The position numbers were made by a program, and so were the translations under genes. 64,000 nt of DNA. Origin: Pseudomonas fluorescens. GTDB lineage: Bacteria > Pseudomonadota > Gammaproteobacteria > Pseudomonadales > Pseudomonadaceae. Each line of letters opens with the position of its first letter. Position 1 is the stretch's first letter. The stretch lies in contig NZ_CABVHK010000011.1 in assembly GCF_902497785.1 (NCBI RefSeq), positions 124,001 through 188,000 on the forward strand. Reading direction: 5' to 3'. A model generated the notes under the pieces. The model saw only the letters and a list, made by a program, of their open reading frames with translations, was not told the origin of the DNA and searched no databases. Of the stretch, positions 16,532-25,123 are shown in pieces.

Positions 16532-17866
16532 TCAGGCCTGGATAGGCTCGGCACCTGGTTGTGTTTGGGCCTTGGGCCGCAGTTGCAGCAACACGGCGGC
16601 GGCAATCACGAAGACCACGGCAAACACCCCATACAGGTGCAGTGGCTGCCAACCGCTGTCGAGCAACAGACCGGCAACGGTGGGCGACAGGATCGCGCCG
16701 ATGCGCCCGATACCGATGCCCCAACCGACCCCCGTGGTACGCACTGAAGCGTCGTAGACAATCGGCGACAGTGCGTACAGGCCGGCCACGCATCCGTTGG
16801 CGAACAGGCCGATCAGCAGACCCAGGCCGAGTGCCATGGATACCGATGAAGCGGAGCCGACGAACAGCACCAGCAAGCCCGCGGTAATCAGCATGAACAG
16901 CGACAGCACCCGGGTCAGCCGCCAGCGCGAGGCCAAGCCGCCAATCAGCGCGGCGCCGAAGATGCCGCCTACGCTCAGTAGCACGCCGCCGCTGATGCCT
17001 TGCTGTGCCGATAGCCCAGCCGAGACCAGCAGCTTCGGCGTCCAGCTCATCACGAAGTAGAAGCCGAACATCACCAGGAAGAACAGCAGCCAGATCAGCA
17101 GGGTGGTGCGTCGCGAATCCGGCGAGAGCAACTGCGCCAGGCGGCCACGGCCTGAAGTCGGCGCGGAGATGGTCACGGGCAGTTCGCGCAATGCGGGCTG
17201 GCCAAGACGTGCGGCCAGGCGATTGATGCGTGCCAAGGCATTTGCGGGGCGACGGGCGATCAGGAAGTCCAGCGATTCCGGCAGGTACAGCAGCACCAGG
17301 GGAATCACCGCCAGGGTCACGGCGCCACCGAACAGGAACACCGAACGCCAGCCAAAGTGCGTCAGCAGCCACACCGACAATAGCCCGCCCAGGGTGGCAC
17401 CCAAGGCATAACCGGTGGACTGCAGGCTCACCGCCAGCCCGCGCCAGCGCTTGTTGGCATATTCACTGGCAATCACGTTGCTGCTGGCCAGGATTCCGCC
17501 GATCCCCAGGCCGGTGAAGCCACGCAGCAGCGCCAGTTGCAGTGGCGTCTGGCTCAGGGCCGACAACAGCATGCCAGCCCCCGAGAGCAGCAGGCAAAAC
17601 AGGATCAATGGCCGACGTCCATAACGATCCGCCCACGGCGCAATGAACAGAGAGCCTGCCGCCATGCCAAACAATCCGGCACTCAACAGCAACCCGATCT
17701 GCGCGCCGTTCAAGCCCCATTCGGCAGACACCGAGGAGGCCGTGAAGGCCATCACCAGCACGTCGAAGCCATCGATCATGTTCAGGACAATGCAGATACC
17801 CACGGCCAGCCATTGGAAGCGCGCCATGGCAAGTTCATCTACCACGCTCTTCAGATCGACACTCAT
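16532..17866 (-). CDS. vanK: Vanillate/aromatic acid MFS transporter
   Basis: The 444-residue transporter has 12 predicted membrane segments and belongs to the aromatic acid:proton symporter group (PcaK, BenK, VanK). Marker motifs are 'DGFDVLVMAFTA' in the first segment and 'APWADRYGRRPLILF' in the loop between segments 2 and 3. It precedes the porin gene on the same strand, giving outer- and inner-membrane uptake in one transcript. The substrate is assigned from the cluster. Confidence 0.9.
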   Translation of the reverse strand: MSVDLKSVVDELAMARFQWLAVGICIVLNMIDGFDVLVMAFTASSVSAEWGLNGAQIGLLLSAGLFGMAAGSLFIAPWADRYGRRPLILFCLLLSGAGMLLSALSQTPLQLALLRGFTGLGIGGILASSNVIASEYANKRWRGLAVSLQSTGYALGATLGGLLSVWLLTHFGWRSVFLFGGAVTLAVIPLVLLYLPESLDFLIARRPANALARINRLAARLGQPALRELPVTISAPTSGRGRLAQLLSPDSRRTTLLIWLLFFLVMFGFYFVMSWTPKLLVSAGLSAQQGISGGVLLSVGGIFGAALIGGLASRWRLTRVLSLFMLITAGLLVLFVGSASSVSMALGLGLLIGLFANGCVAGLYALSPIVYDASVRTTGVGWGIGIGRIGAILSPTVAGLLLDSGWQPLHLYGVFAVVFVIAAAVLLQLRPKAQTQPGAEPIQA

Positions 17867-18031
17867 GGCTGCCCCTCGAAATGAGGCTGCGTAACGGCAA
17901 AGCTAGAAAGGCATACGAAGCTGGGTGCAAGCCGAAGCTCGAACCCGATTGAGAACTCATTCATCCCGACACCCTTGTTATTTTTATGAGCGGGCAGGCG
18001 CTGTACCTGACACCGTGCAGTGCCAGTCAAT

Positions 18032-18050
18032 CAATTTATGGATCCATTGA
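18032..18050. promoter_or_regulatory. VanR operator candidate upstream of vanK
   Basis: The core ATGGATCCAT (18038-18047) is a perfect palindrome and matches the core of the vanA sites. It lies about 165-185 bases upstream of vanK, in an otherwise empty AT-rich intergenic region. Confidence 0.65.
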
Positions 18051-18145
18051 AAAGTGGGTTAATTGTTATTTTATTGTTGAGTTTTCTATTTTTTCTAATA
18101 ACTCGTTATATTTCAAATATTTAACGCTGTTAATAAAGCGTTCGA

Positions 18146-18697
18146 TTATCGGCCGGTATATATCATTCCTAGTAAAGGATCCACTGATAGGGGCAAATTT
18201 GCAAAGGAGCCCGGCAGCGATGAAGCGTAGCTGTCCTGCTCAATCGCCATCAGGGCTTCCCGCTCCCCTTGAGCTACAAACCAGACTCGCGCATCACGCT
18301 GACGACGGGGCGCAATCGGTCGCCTTCCTCGGCCAGCTTGTACTCCATTGACGGGAACGGTCGGGTAGACACGGCTTTTTTCTATTGCCGCTTGAATGAG
18401 TGCTTTGCCAACCCCTTGACCTCGGGCACTGGCATCTACTACGACGTCTTCGATCCAGGCACGAATACCTGTCGGAATACGAAAATGAATTAGGGTTAGT
18501 GCCCCCAAGATGCTTGCGCCACCTGCTGCTTTCACCACCAACAGGTCGGAGCACTCTGAATCTACGATTTGCTTCAAATCTTCCATAGTCATTGCTTGAG
18601 CGTTTTTAGAAAGCTGTGGGAGAAGGTCATTCAAAGATCTGAGCAGTACGGAATCGGTTTCTTGAACCACCTCGACAATAGCGGATTGGGTTGTCAT
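18146..18697 (-). pseudogene. Truncated GNAT acetyltransferase with an out-of-frame HxlR-like tail
   Basis: The first 109 residues are a good GNAT N-acetyltransferase: 'AWIEDVVVDASARGQGVGKALIQAAIEKSR' is the acetyl-CoA binding motif A. The rest of the family, the expected 'DLTSRPSREAANRLY' strand and helix, is missing. The frame runs on into unrelated sequence. In another frame just past the junction (18274-18366), the DNA spells 'MEYKLAEEGDRLRPVVSVM' and a stop, which looks like the C-terminus of an HxlR regulator. The gene is probably inactive as an acetyltransferase, a product of deletion or recombination at about 18366-18371. Confidence 0.6.
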
Positions 18698-18769
18698 TAG
18701 AGATCCTCAAGTGAAGGGGGGCGAAGCTTGAATGGTTCAATTCGACACATTACCCCAGGGGACTGCGAG

Positions 18770-18800
18770 TGACCGCTCCTGGCCGATTGCTGCCTGTCGA
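18770..18800 (+). repeat. Degenerate intergenic repeat, copy 4
   Basis: TGACCG, a short gap, then TGGCCGATTGCTGCCTGTCG: the same layout as 11707-11744 with a few bases missing between the two parts. Confidence 0.5.
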
Positions 18801-18842
18801 AAATCAATCCGATCGATCCAGATTCTGTGAGCGATTGAAAAC

Positions 18843-18863
18843 AGGACTTTCGGGTCCTTTTTT
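18843..18863 (+). terminator. Rho-independent terminator, orphan
   Basis: AGGAC at 18843-18847 pairs with GTCCT at 18854-18858 and runs into six T residues. No intact plus-strand gene ends just upstream, so it may be left over from a lost gene. Confidence 0.55.
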
Positions 18864-18944
18864 CGTTCCGGCAAATTTTTCCGAAAACCGGCACCTGTAC
18901 ATCTCTCCTCGATTGATCGTGACGAGGATATGTACCCATGCCCT

Positions 18945-19022
18945 CGCCTGATACGCGCTATCAAGCGGCAAGATCCCGACGCTGCCCGGGCTGCGATGGT
19001 GCGGCACTGTGCAGGAAGCATT
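18945..19022 (+). pseudogene. Remnant of a GntR/FCD regulator C-terminus
   Basis: A short frame reads 'RLIRAIKRQDPDAARAAMVR' then 'HCAGSI', which matches the last helix of FCD domains ('AIxxxDpxaAraaMxxH'). No DNA-binding domain or upstream FCD part remains. It may be what is left of the regulator of the neighbouring porin cluster. Confidence 0.4.
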
Positions 19023-19154
19023 GGGGCTCCGATCGACCCCGCACGGAAGGGACGATCGGCCGGCAGAACTATGGCCATATGCGTAATCTGGATTCGGTGC
19101 TGCTTTGCAACTGCATGAGTTCAGCTGAGACGCAGCACATTCAATCGGATGGCA

Positions 19155-20450
19155 TCACAACAGCGATAGTGGGTAGCTGATGAAAAGCCGGTTTTCGTCG
19201 AACTCGTTGGTGTTGAAGTTTCTGCGGATGCTCGAATTACGCCATTTGACGCTCAGGTTTTTCAAGGCTCCAGACTGCACTACATAGGCCAGTTCCGACT
19301 CGCGTCCCCATTCCTTGCCATCGGTGTAGGCCCCTGAGTGCACGTTGTCACCGCTGATATAGCGGTTCATCAGCGTCAGACCGGGAACACCGACGGCGAC
19401 GAAATTGAAGTCATGGCGAACTTGCCACGAGCGCTCTTGGGCGTTATCGAAACTGGAGTTGTAACTGTCGTTCGCCAGGGTGCCGCCACTGGCACCGTTG
19501 ACCCGCATCCAGGCGGTATCGCCGGTCAGTTTCTGCAACCCGACATAGAAGGTGTTGCCGCCCAGTCTGGCGGAGAACAGGCCGAACGCGGTTTTGTTGT
19601 CCATGTCGCCGGCGAGGCTGGCGCCGTCTTCCTTGCCGGTAAAAAAGCCCATATTGGCGCCCAGTGTCCAGTCGCCCACCGGTTGGCTGTGACTCAGGCT
19701 GAAGTACTTTTGCTGGTAGATGTCTTTGAGTTCGTCGTACCAAAGCCCCACGGTTGTGCGTTTGTCGTTGAAGGCATATTCACCGCCGCCGAAGTTGAAC
19801 CGGTCGGAGGTGAAAGCGGTTTTGCCGTTCATGGTCATGTCTTCCATGCTGGCGTCGTTACGCGGGCTGTTCTGTCTGATCTGTCCGCCGTATAACGTCA
19901 GCCCGTTTATTTCCTGGGAAGTGACCTGCGCGCCTCGGAAAGTCTGCGGCAATGAACGACCATCATCCGAACGCAGGATCGGCAAGGTGCTGACCCACTC
20001 GCCCACTTTCACTACCGTTTTCGAGACCTTGGCTTTGGCCGCGACGCCAAGCCGTCCGAAGTTGTCGGCGGGGCGCCCATCATCATGGACAGGCAACAGC
20101 TGAGTGCCGCCGGTGCCTTTGCCGCCGTCGAGCTTCTGCGAATAAAGCCCCAGCACGTCCACACCGAACCCTACCGGCCCAGGGGTAAAGCCGGAACGCG
20201 CATCGAGGATAAAGCTTTGCGTCCACTCTTCAGCCTTGTTCTGCGGAGCAGCGCTGGTGGGGTAGGCGGGATTGACGAAGTTGCGGTTGAAGTAGGCGTT
20301 GCGCAGAGTCAACGTGGCGGTCGAACCCTCGAAAAAGCCGCTGTTTTCATCGGCCTGAACAACCGCTATCTGTCCGGCACAGAGCGCCAGCGCCAGGCTG
20401 ATCAGTGAGCGGCGTGCGGGTATGTTGCAGTGGAAGGTCGTGAGGTGCAT
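19155..20450 (-). CDS. OprD-family outer-membrane porin
   Basis: The 431-residue protein has a signal peptide ending near 'VVQADE', then 'NSGFFEGSTATLTLRNAYFNRNF', and ends with 'ENRLFISYPLSLL', so it has the OprD barrel architecture. It is about half identical by eye in its conserved blocks to the vanillate-cluster porin but is a separate paralog. It follows aroQ and an MFS transporter on the same strand, so quinate, shikimate or a related hydroxy acid is a likely cargo. An AAAAACAA motif lies 23 bases upstream of the start (20473-20480). Confidence 0.9.
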   Translation of the reverse strand: MHLTTFHCNIPARRSLISLALALCAGQIAVVQADENSGFFEGSTATLTLRNAYFNRNFVNPAYPTSAAPQNKAEEWTQSFILDARSGFTPGPVGFGVDVLGLYSQKLDGGKGTGGTQLLPVHDDGRPADNFGRLGVAAKAKVSKTVVKVGEWVSTLPILRSDDGRSLPQTFRGAQVTSQEINGLTLYGGQIRQNSPRNDASMEDMTMNGKTAFTSDRFNFGGGEYAFNDKRTTVGLWYDELKDIYQQKYFSLSHSQPVGDWTLGANMGFFTGKEDGASLAGDMDNKTAFGLFSARLGGNTFYVGLQKLTGDTAWMRVNGASGGTLANDSYNSSFDNAQERSWQVRHDFNFVAVGVPGLTLMNRYISGDNVHSGAYTDGKEWGRESELAYVVQSGALKNLSVKWRNSSIRRNFNTNEFDENRLFISYPLSLL

Positions 20451-20573
20451 AGGGTTTTCTCGCAGTGATTTATTGTTTTTTTCAGTGCACTTATGAGGTC
20501 TGCACCTGAATTTCAGGCGCAGGCAGCCCTGGCAATAAACTGCCGTGGGGCTGCCGTATCAGTGGAAAGCGGT

Positions 20574-21029
20574 TTAGATGTCGGAACGTTTGCGACGCAA
20601 CAGGTCGTCAATTGCCCTGACGGCGAGGGGATAACCGTCGGCACCCATGCCGCAGAGCACCGCATCAACGACACCGGACATGATCGAATGCCGATGAAGT
20701 TCGTCTCGCGCATGGATGTTCGACAAATGCAGTTCAATCAACGGCGCGTCGATCAGCTTCAACGCGTCCAGCACCGGGATCGAATGAAACGAGAAGCCTG
20801 CCGGGTTGATGATCACGGCGGCGCCTTGCTCATAGGCTTCCTGAATCCAGTCGACCATCACACCTTCGTGATTGGTCTGGCGAAAATCGCAAGTCAGGCC
20901 CAGTTCCTCGGCCAGCGCCACGCTGCTTTGGCGAATCTGTTCGAGGGTGGTGTGGCCGTAGATGTGCGGTTCACGACGGCCGAGCAGGTTGAGGTTCGGG
21001 CCATTGAGGATGAAGACAGTGCGGTTCAT
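20574..21029 (-). CDS. aroQ: Type II 3-dehydroquinate dehydratase
   Basis: The 151-residue protein is a full-length type II dehydroquinase: 'ILNGPNLNLLGRREPHIYG' with the catalytic Arg and Tyr, 'QTNHEG', 'NPAGFSFHSIPVLDAL' and the His loop 'LSNIHARDELHRHS'. It converts 3-dehydroquinate to 3-dehydroshikimate. It sits between a shikimate/quinate-type transporter and a porin rather than next to accB, so a catabolic paralog is likely. No quinate dehydrogenase or dehydroshikimate dehydratase is in the window. Confidence 0.93.
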   Translation of the reverse strand: MNRTVFILNGPNLNLLGRREPHIYGHTTLEQIRQSSVALAEELGLTCDFRQTNHEGVMVDWIQEAYEQGAAVIINPAGFSFHSIPVLDALKLIDAPLIELHLSNIHARDELHRHSIMSGVVDAVLCGMGADGYPLAVRAIDDLLRRKRSDI

Positions 21030-21044
21030 GATCGTCCTGTTGCT

Positions 21045-22415
21045 TTATTTGGAGAGAATGGCTGTAGAGCGCAGGTCGACCGCGTCGTCTTTGGCGACGG
21101 CGTTGAGGTCGACTCCGCGAGTTTCCGGGCCGATGACTATCATGGCCAGCGAGATCAGGTTGATCACGGCGCATAGAGTCACCAGAGGCCATGGCGAGTT
21201 GTTCGACTGGCTCATCAAATAGACCGCGATCATTGGCATAGGGCCGCCGATCACCAAGTTGGCGCCGGTGTAGGCCAGTGCCGAACCCGAGTAACGCACC
21301 TGGGTCGGGAAGGCTTCGGCGAAGGCCACCGGCTGGATGCCGCTCTGGAACTGGGTGAAGCCCAGGAACAAGCCCATGATTGCCATGATGGCGGGAACGT
21401 TCAGCGTGTTGAGGATCGGGAAGTAGACGAACAGGATCAGCAAGGTCATGCACGAACCAAATGCCAGCGCCTTTTTACGACCCCAGCGATCGGATAGATA
21501 ACCACCGGCCAGCGCACCGAAAATCGCGCATATGTTAGCCACCATCAGCGACATGAAGCCTGTCGACTGGCTAAAGCCCAGGTGTTTGGTCAGGTAGCTG
21601 AGGGAGAAAATCACAATCAAGTAGAACAGCGCAGCGGGCGAGCAGAAAAAAAACATCAGGCGCAGGATGGTTTTGTAGTGGCTGCCCACAGCGGATTTAA
21701 GCGGGCTCTTTTCCTTTTTGACCGGGGACTTTTTCAAGGCGACGAAGGCTGGTGTTTCATCGACTTTCAAGCGGATGAAAATCGCAACGACCACCAGTAC
21801 GAAACTCATGAGGAAGGGAATTCGCCAGCCGAAGCTTTCGAATTGCTCGCTTGAGAGCGTCGCTGCCAGACCCATCAACACCGCGTTGGCCAATATCTGA
21901 CTGAGCGGCGAGCATATGCCCAAGAGCCCCGAGTAGCGCCCCCGACGGTCGGGCGTCGCGTGCTCCAATGCCATCAGTTGCGCCCCGGTGGACTCACCGC
22001 CCAGCGCGAATCCTTGAATGATCCGTAGCAATACCAACAGGATCGGGGCCCAGACGCCGATCTGGCCGTAAGTAGGTAGCAAGCCCATAAGTACCGAAGC
22101 CAGCCCCATCATGGTCACTGTGGCCAGCATCAGGTTACGCCGGCCGAGTTTGTCACCGAGGTAGCCGCAGGTAATGGCGCCCAACGGGCGCGCGGCCAGG
22201 CCGACACCGAACGTCGCCAGCGAGGCGAGCAGGCCGGCCGTCGGCTCCATGGCTGGAAAAAAAAGCTTGGGCAGAATGGTCGCCGATACAGCGCCATACA
22301 GCGTGAAGTCGAACCATTCGAGGGCAGTGCCAATGGTGGCGGCCGTTACTGCTTTGCGAGGCATGCGCAAATCATGAGTCTCGTTACTTGTCGTGCTCAT
22401 AGAGGTGCTCGTCAT
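21045..22415 (-). CDS. MFS transporter, metabolite:H+ symporter (shikimate type)
   Basis: The 456-residue MHS-family transporter resembles ShiA. It has 'TIGTALEWFDFTLYG' in the first segment, 'GYLGDKLGRRNLMLATV' in the loop between segments 2 and 3, and 'RIIQGFALGGESTGAQLMALEH' in segment 4. It is 15 bases from aroQ, so shikimate or quinate is the probable substrate. The start at 22415 forms an AAAAACAA motif with its own first base (22415-22422), a Hfq/Crc-type site. A second ATG at 22400 is also possible. Confidence 0.85.
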   Translation of the reverse strand: MTSTSMSTTSNETHDLRMPRKAVTAATIGTALEWFDFTLYGAVSATILPKLFFPAMEPTAGLLASLATFGVGLAARPLGAITCGYLGDKLGRRNLMLATVTMMGLASVLMGLLPTYGQIGVWAPILLVLLRIIQGFALGGESTGAQLMALEHATPDRRGRYSGLLGICSPLSQILANAVLMGLAATLSSEQFESFGWRIPFLMSFVLVVVAIFIRLKVDETPAFVALKKSPVKKEKSPLKSAVGSHYKTILRLMFFFCSPAALFYLIVIFSLSYLTKHLGFSQSTGFMSLMVANICAIFGALAGGYLSDRWGRKKALAFGSCMTLLILFVYFPILNTLNVPAIMAIMGLFLGFTQFQSGIQPVAFAEAFPTQVRYSGSALAYTGANLVIGGPMPMIAVYLMSQSNNSPWPLVTLCAVINLISLAMIVIGPETRGVDLNAVAKDDAVDLRSTAILSK

Positions 22416-22540
22416 TGTTTTTATGGTTATGAGGTACTCACGCGTTTCCGTTCGGGCAAAGTGCTTGCCTGGAAGCGTGGAAGTGAGTAGACGTTAACCC
22501 ATCCTGCTTGCAGAATAATTATCGAAATCTGCACAAATAC

Positions 22541-22557
22541 ATAAGACAACCTTATGA
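22541..22557. promoter_or_regulatory. Inverted repeat before the LysR gene
   Basis: CATAAG at 22541-22546 pairs with CTTATG at 22552-22557. It lies in the divergent promoter region of the MFS-aroQ-porin operon and the LysR gene, close to the LysR start. A second, looser dyad GCAGA/TCTGC lies just upstream. Confidence 0.4.
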
Positions 22558-22566
22558 GTAACTGAC

Positions 22567-23451
22567 ATGGAATTGCGTCACCTCAAGGCTTTCGTCATCG
22601 CTGCTGACCTGCAACATTTCAGCAAGGCCGCCGAACAATTGGGTATCGCGCAACCGGCATTGAGCCAACTGATGCGCACCCTCGAGTCAGAATTGGGTTT
22701 GGCGCTGTTCAGGCGTGAGCACCGCGGCGTTGCTTTGACCGCGGCCGGCATGGCGTTTCTGCCGCATGCCCGGCAATCCATCGAGTCCAGCGAATTGGCG
22801 AGTGCAGCGGCACGACGTGCGAGGCGGGGAGAAGTCGGCGAAATCAACATTGGCTATCACTCGGCGCTGTTCGAGGCCAATCTGCCGCAATTGCTTCGGC
22901 ACTACTTCAGTACGTTTCCTGAAGTCAAAGTGTCGCTGGTGGACGCGGGTATTCGCGCGCAGTTCGACATGCTGCTCGATCACACGCTGGATCTGGCATT
23001 TGCCCGGGTTTTCAAGGATCACCTGCCGGACCGCTTGCGCACACATCATTTCAGTCAGTCCAACCTCGTCCTGCTGATGCCAGACAATCATGAACTGGTG
23101 GAGAGTTTTACCGGAGAGCTTGCGATGCTGCGGCATGAGAAGTTCGTTTTCCTGCACGACACGGCGGGCATCGGTTTAACCTCGCACACGCTTCAGGCGT
23201 GCAGGAAAAATCAGCTGCACCCCGAGAACATCATGTACGTGCCTTCGCTGATGAGCATTCCGGGATTGGTCGCGGCGGGCATCGGTTTAAGCATCGTGCC
23301 GGAAACGATGACCCGACTGACCATGCCCGGCGTACGAATTATCCCGCTGGCTCAAGAGGAAGTGGTTAGCGAACTCTCACTGATTTCGCGCATTGATGAG
23401 CGTTCCAGCGCCGTGCTGCATTTCATTGAAGAGGCTAATGGTTGGGGATGA
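22567..23451 (+). CDS. LysR-family transcriptional regulator
   Basis: The 294-residue regulator has the helix-turn-helix 'MELRHLKAFVIAADLQHFSKAAEQLGIAQPALSQLMRTLESELG' and a CatR/BenM-like effector domain that begins 'GEINIGYHSALFEANLP'. It is divergent from the MFS-aroQ-porin operon and probably activates it in response to a hydroxylated carbocyclic acid such as quinate or shikimate; the ligand is inferred. Confidence 0.88.
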   Translation: MELRHLKAFVIAADLQHFSKAAEQLGIAQPALSQLMRTLESELGLALFRREHRGVALTAAGMAFLPHARQSIESSELASAAARRARRGEVGEINIGYHSALFEANLPQLLRHYFSTFPEVKVSLVDAGIRAQFDMLLDHTLDLAFARVFKDHLPDRLRTHHFSQSNLVLLMPDNHELVESFTGELAMLRHEKFVFLHDTAGIGLTSHTLQACRKNQLHPENIMYVPSLMSIPGLVAAGIGLSIVPETMTRLTMPGVRIIPLAQEEVVSELSLISRIDERSSAVLHFIEEANGWG

Positions 23452-23519
23452 TGACTGGAAGTAGCAGCGACCCTTAATTCGAATTTGATGACTCCGGACA
23501 GGGGCCGTCGCGTTAGACC

Positions 23520-25112
23520 TCACTCACCCAAACTCTCTTTTGTGCCGACGCCGTCTACCAAACGCAGAATGCCGAGCGGATTGGCGTTTTTTAATGCGTC
23601 CGGGAGCAAGCTGTCCGGGTAGTTCTGGAAGCAGATCGGCCGCAGGAAACGGTTGATCGACAGCGTTCCCACGGAAGAGCCTCGGGCATCTGAGGTGGCG
23701 GGGTAGGGGCCGCCATGAACCATCGCATCGCAGACTTCGACACCGGTCGGGTAGCCATTGAGCAAAAGGCGACCCGCCTTCAGTTCCAACAAAGGAATCA
23801 ACTCGGCAAAGGCCTCCAGATCCACAGGTTCGGCAATCAAGGTCGCGGTCAGTTGTCCCTGCAAACCTTGCAGCGCTTGCTGCAGCTGTTGCCGGTCATT
23901 GACCGCAACAACGACGACAGTCGGGCCAAACACCTCGTGCTGCAGCAGTTCGTCACGGTTGATCAGCAATTCGGCATCCGCTTCGAACAGTTGTGGGTGA
24001 GCCTGGCTACCGGCTTGAGGATTCCCCGCTCGATGGTGGATCTGCGGATGATGATGCAGACGCGTCAGGCCATCGGAGTAATTGCACAGCCCGCCGGCGT
24101 TGAGCAGGGTATAGGCAGGCTGAGCGTTGATCTGCCGGGTCAGGTCACCGAGAAACGCATCGAACTCGGGAGAGCGTATTCCGATCACCATTCCAGGTTT
24201 TGTGCAGAACTGTCCTGCCCCTTGCACCACAGAGGCGCTGACCTCGGCCGCAATTTTTGCACCGCGGGTTTTGAGGGCCTCTGGCAGCACCAGCACCGGA
24301 TTGACACTCGACATCTCGGCAAACACCGGGATAGGTTCTGGCCTCGCCGCTGCCATGTCACACAGCGCCCGGCCACCCTTGAGCGATCCGGTGAAGCCTA
24401 CGGCCTTGATCGCCGGGTGTTGCACCAGCCAGGCACCGACCGTCCCGCCGTAAATCATGTTGAAGACACCGGCAGGCATTGCGGTCTGTTCGGCGGCGCG
24501 AATGATTGCCAGAGCGACCCATTGCGCCGTAGCCATGTGCCCCGGGTGTGCCTTGAATACCACCGGGCAACCCGCCGCGAGCGCAGCGGCGGTATCACCG
24601 CCCGCCGTCGAGAAGGCCAGGGGGAAATTGCTGGCGCCGAATACGGCGACCGGGCCGATACCGATGTGGTATTGGCGCAGATCGGGACGGGGCAGGGGTT
24701 GACGGTCAGGCAAGGCACGATCGATACGTGCACCGAAGAAATCCCCACGTCGCAGCACCTTGGCAAACAGTCTCATCTGACCACTGGTACGGGCGCGTTC
24801 ACCTTGAATGCGTGCGACTGGCAGCGCCGTTTCGCGGCAGACCGTCGCAATGAATTCGTCACCCAGGGCGTCGAGCTCATCGGCGATGGCGTCGAGAAAC
24901 GCTGCGCGTCGAATGGCCGGCAGGGTGCGGTATAGCGGGTAGGCCGCTGCCGCCGCATGGGCGGCAGCATCCACTTCCTCTGGCGTGGCTTCAGTAAAGA
25001 ACCCCGGCAGTTCCTGCCCGGTGGTGGCGTCGAAACTTTGCAGGCGCGAATGACCTTTGGCGCTGCGGGCGCCATTTATAAAGTTGTGTCCGTTGCTGGC
25101 GTTCATAGGCAT
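23520..25112 (-). CDS. 2-oxoglutarate semialdehyde dehydrogenase (aldehyde dehydrogenase family)
   Basis: The 530-residue NADP-type aldehyde dehydrogenase has 'FGASNFPLAFSTAGGDTAAALAAGCPVVFKAHPGH', 'GFTGSLKGGRALCDMAA', the catalytic Glu in 'VFAEMSSVNPVLV' and the catalytic Cys in 'GAGQFCTKPG'. This pattern marks the ketoglutarate semialdehyde dehydrogenases of sugar-acid pathways. It is the last step of a Weimberg-type route to 2-oxoglutarate. It lies 11 bases after the FAH-family dehydratase, in one operon. Confidence 0.88.
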   Translation of the reverse strand: MPMNASNGHNFINGARSAKGHSRLQSFDATTGQELPGFFTEATPEEVDAAAHAAAAAYPLYRTLPAIRRAAFLDAIADELDALGDEFIATVCRETALPVARIQGERARTSGQMRLFAKVLRRGDFFGARIDRALPDRQPLPRPDLRQYHIGIGPVAVFGASNFPLAFSTAGGDTAAALAAGCPVVFKAHPGHMATAQWVALAIIRAAEQTAMPAGVFNMIYGGTVGAWLVQHPAIKAVGFTGSLKGGRALCDMAAARPEPIPVFAEMSSVNPVLVLPEALKTRGAKIAAEVSASVVQGAGQFCTKPGMVIGIRSPEFDAFLGDLTRQINAQPAYTLLNAGGLCNYSDGLTRLHHHPQIHHRAGNPQAGSQAHPQLFEADAELLINRDELLQHEVFGPTVVVVAVNDRQQLQQALQGLQGQLTATLIAEPVDLEAFAELIPLLELKAGRLLLNGYPTGVEVCDAMVHGGPYPATSDARGSSVGTLSINRFLRPICFQNYPDSLLPDALKNANPLGILRLVDGVGTKESLGE

Positions 25113-25123
25113 TCTCGTTTTGG

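Larger units (their letters stand above)
18698..19154. other. Intergenic region with repeat, terminator and regulator remnant
   Basis: No intact gene is seen. The stretch holds a degenerate repeat copy (18770-18800), an intrinsic terminator on the plus strand (18843-18863) and a short GntR/FCD remnant (18945-19022). The remaining sequence carries no recognised signal. Confidence 0.55.

Noticed and set aside
16500-17372. 290-codon frame overlapping vanK in another frame
   Set aside because: Arg-, Ala- and Gly-rich product typical of a shifted frame in GC-rich DNA; vanK has clear transporter motifs.
18174-18185. Another GGATCC (AAAGGATCCACT) near the end of the broken GNAT gene
   Set aside because: The arms around it are not palindromic and it lies within the GNAT pseudogene, over 300 bases from vanK.
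23715-24935. Open frame of 406 codons opposite the semialdehyde dehydrogenase
   Set aside because: The coding strand has all aldehyde dehydrogenase motifs; the antisense product shows none.
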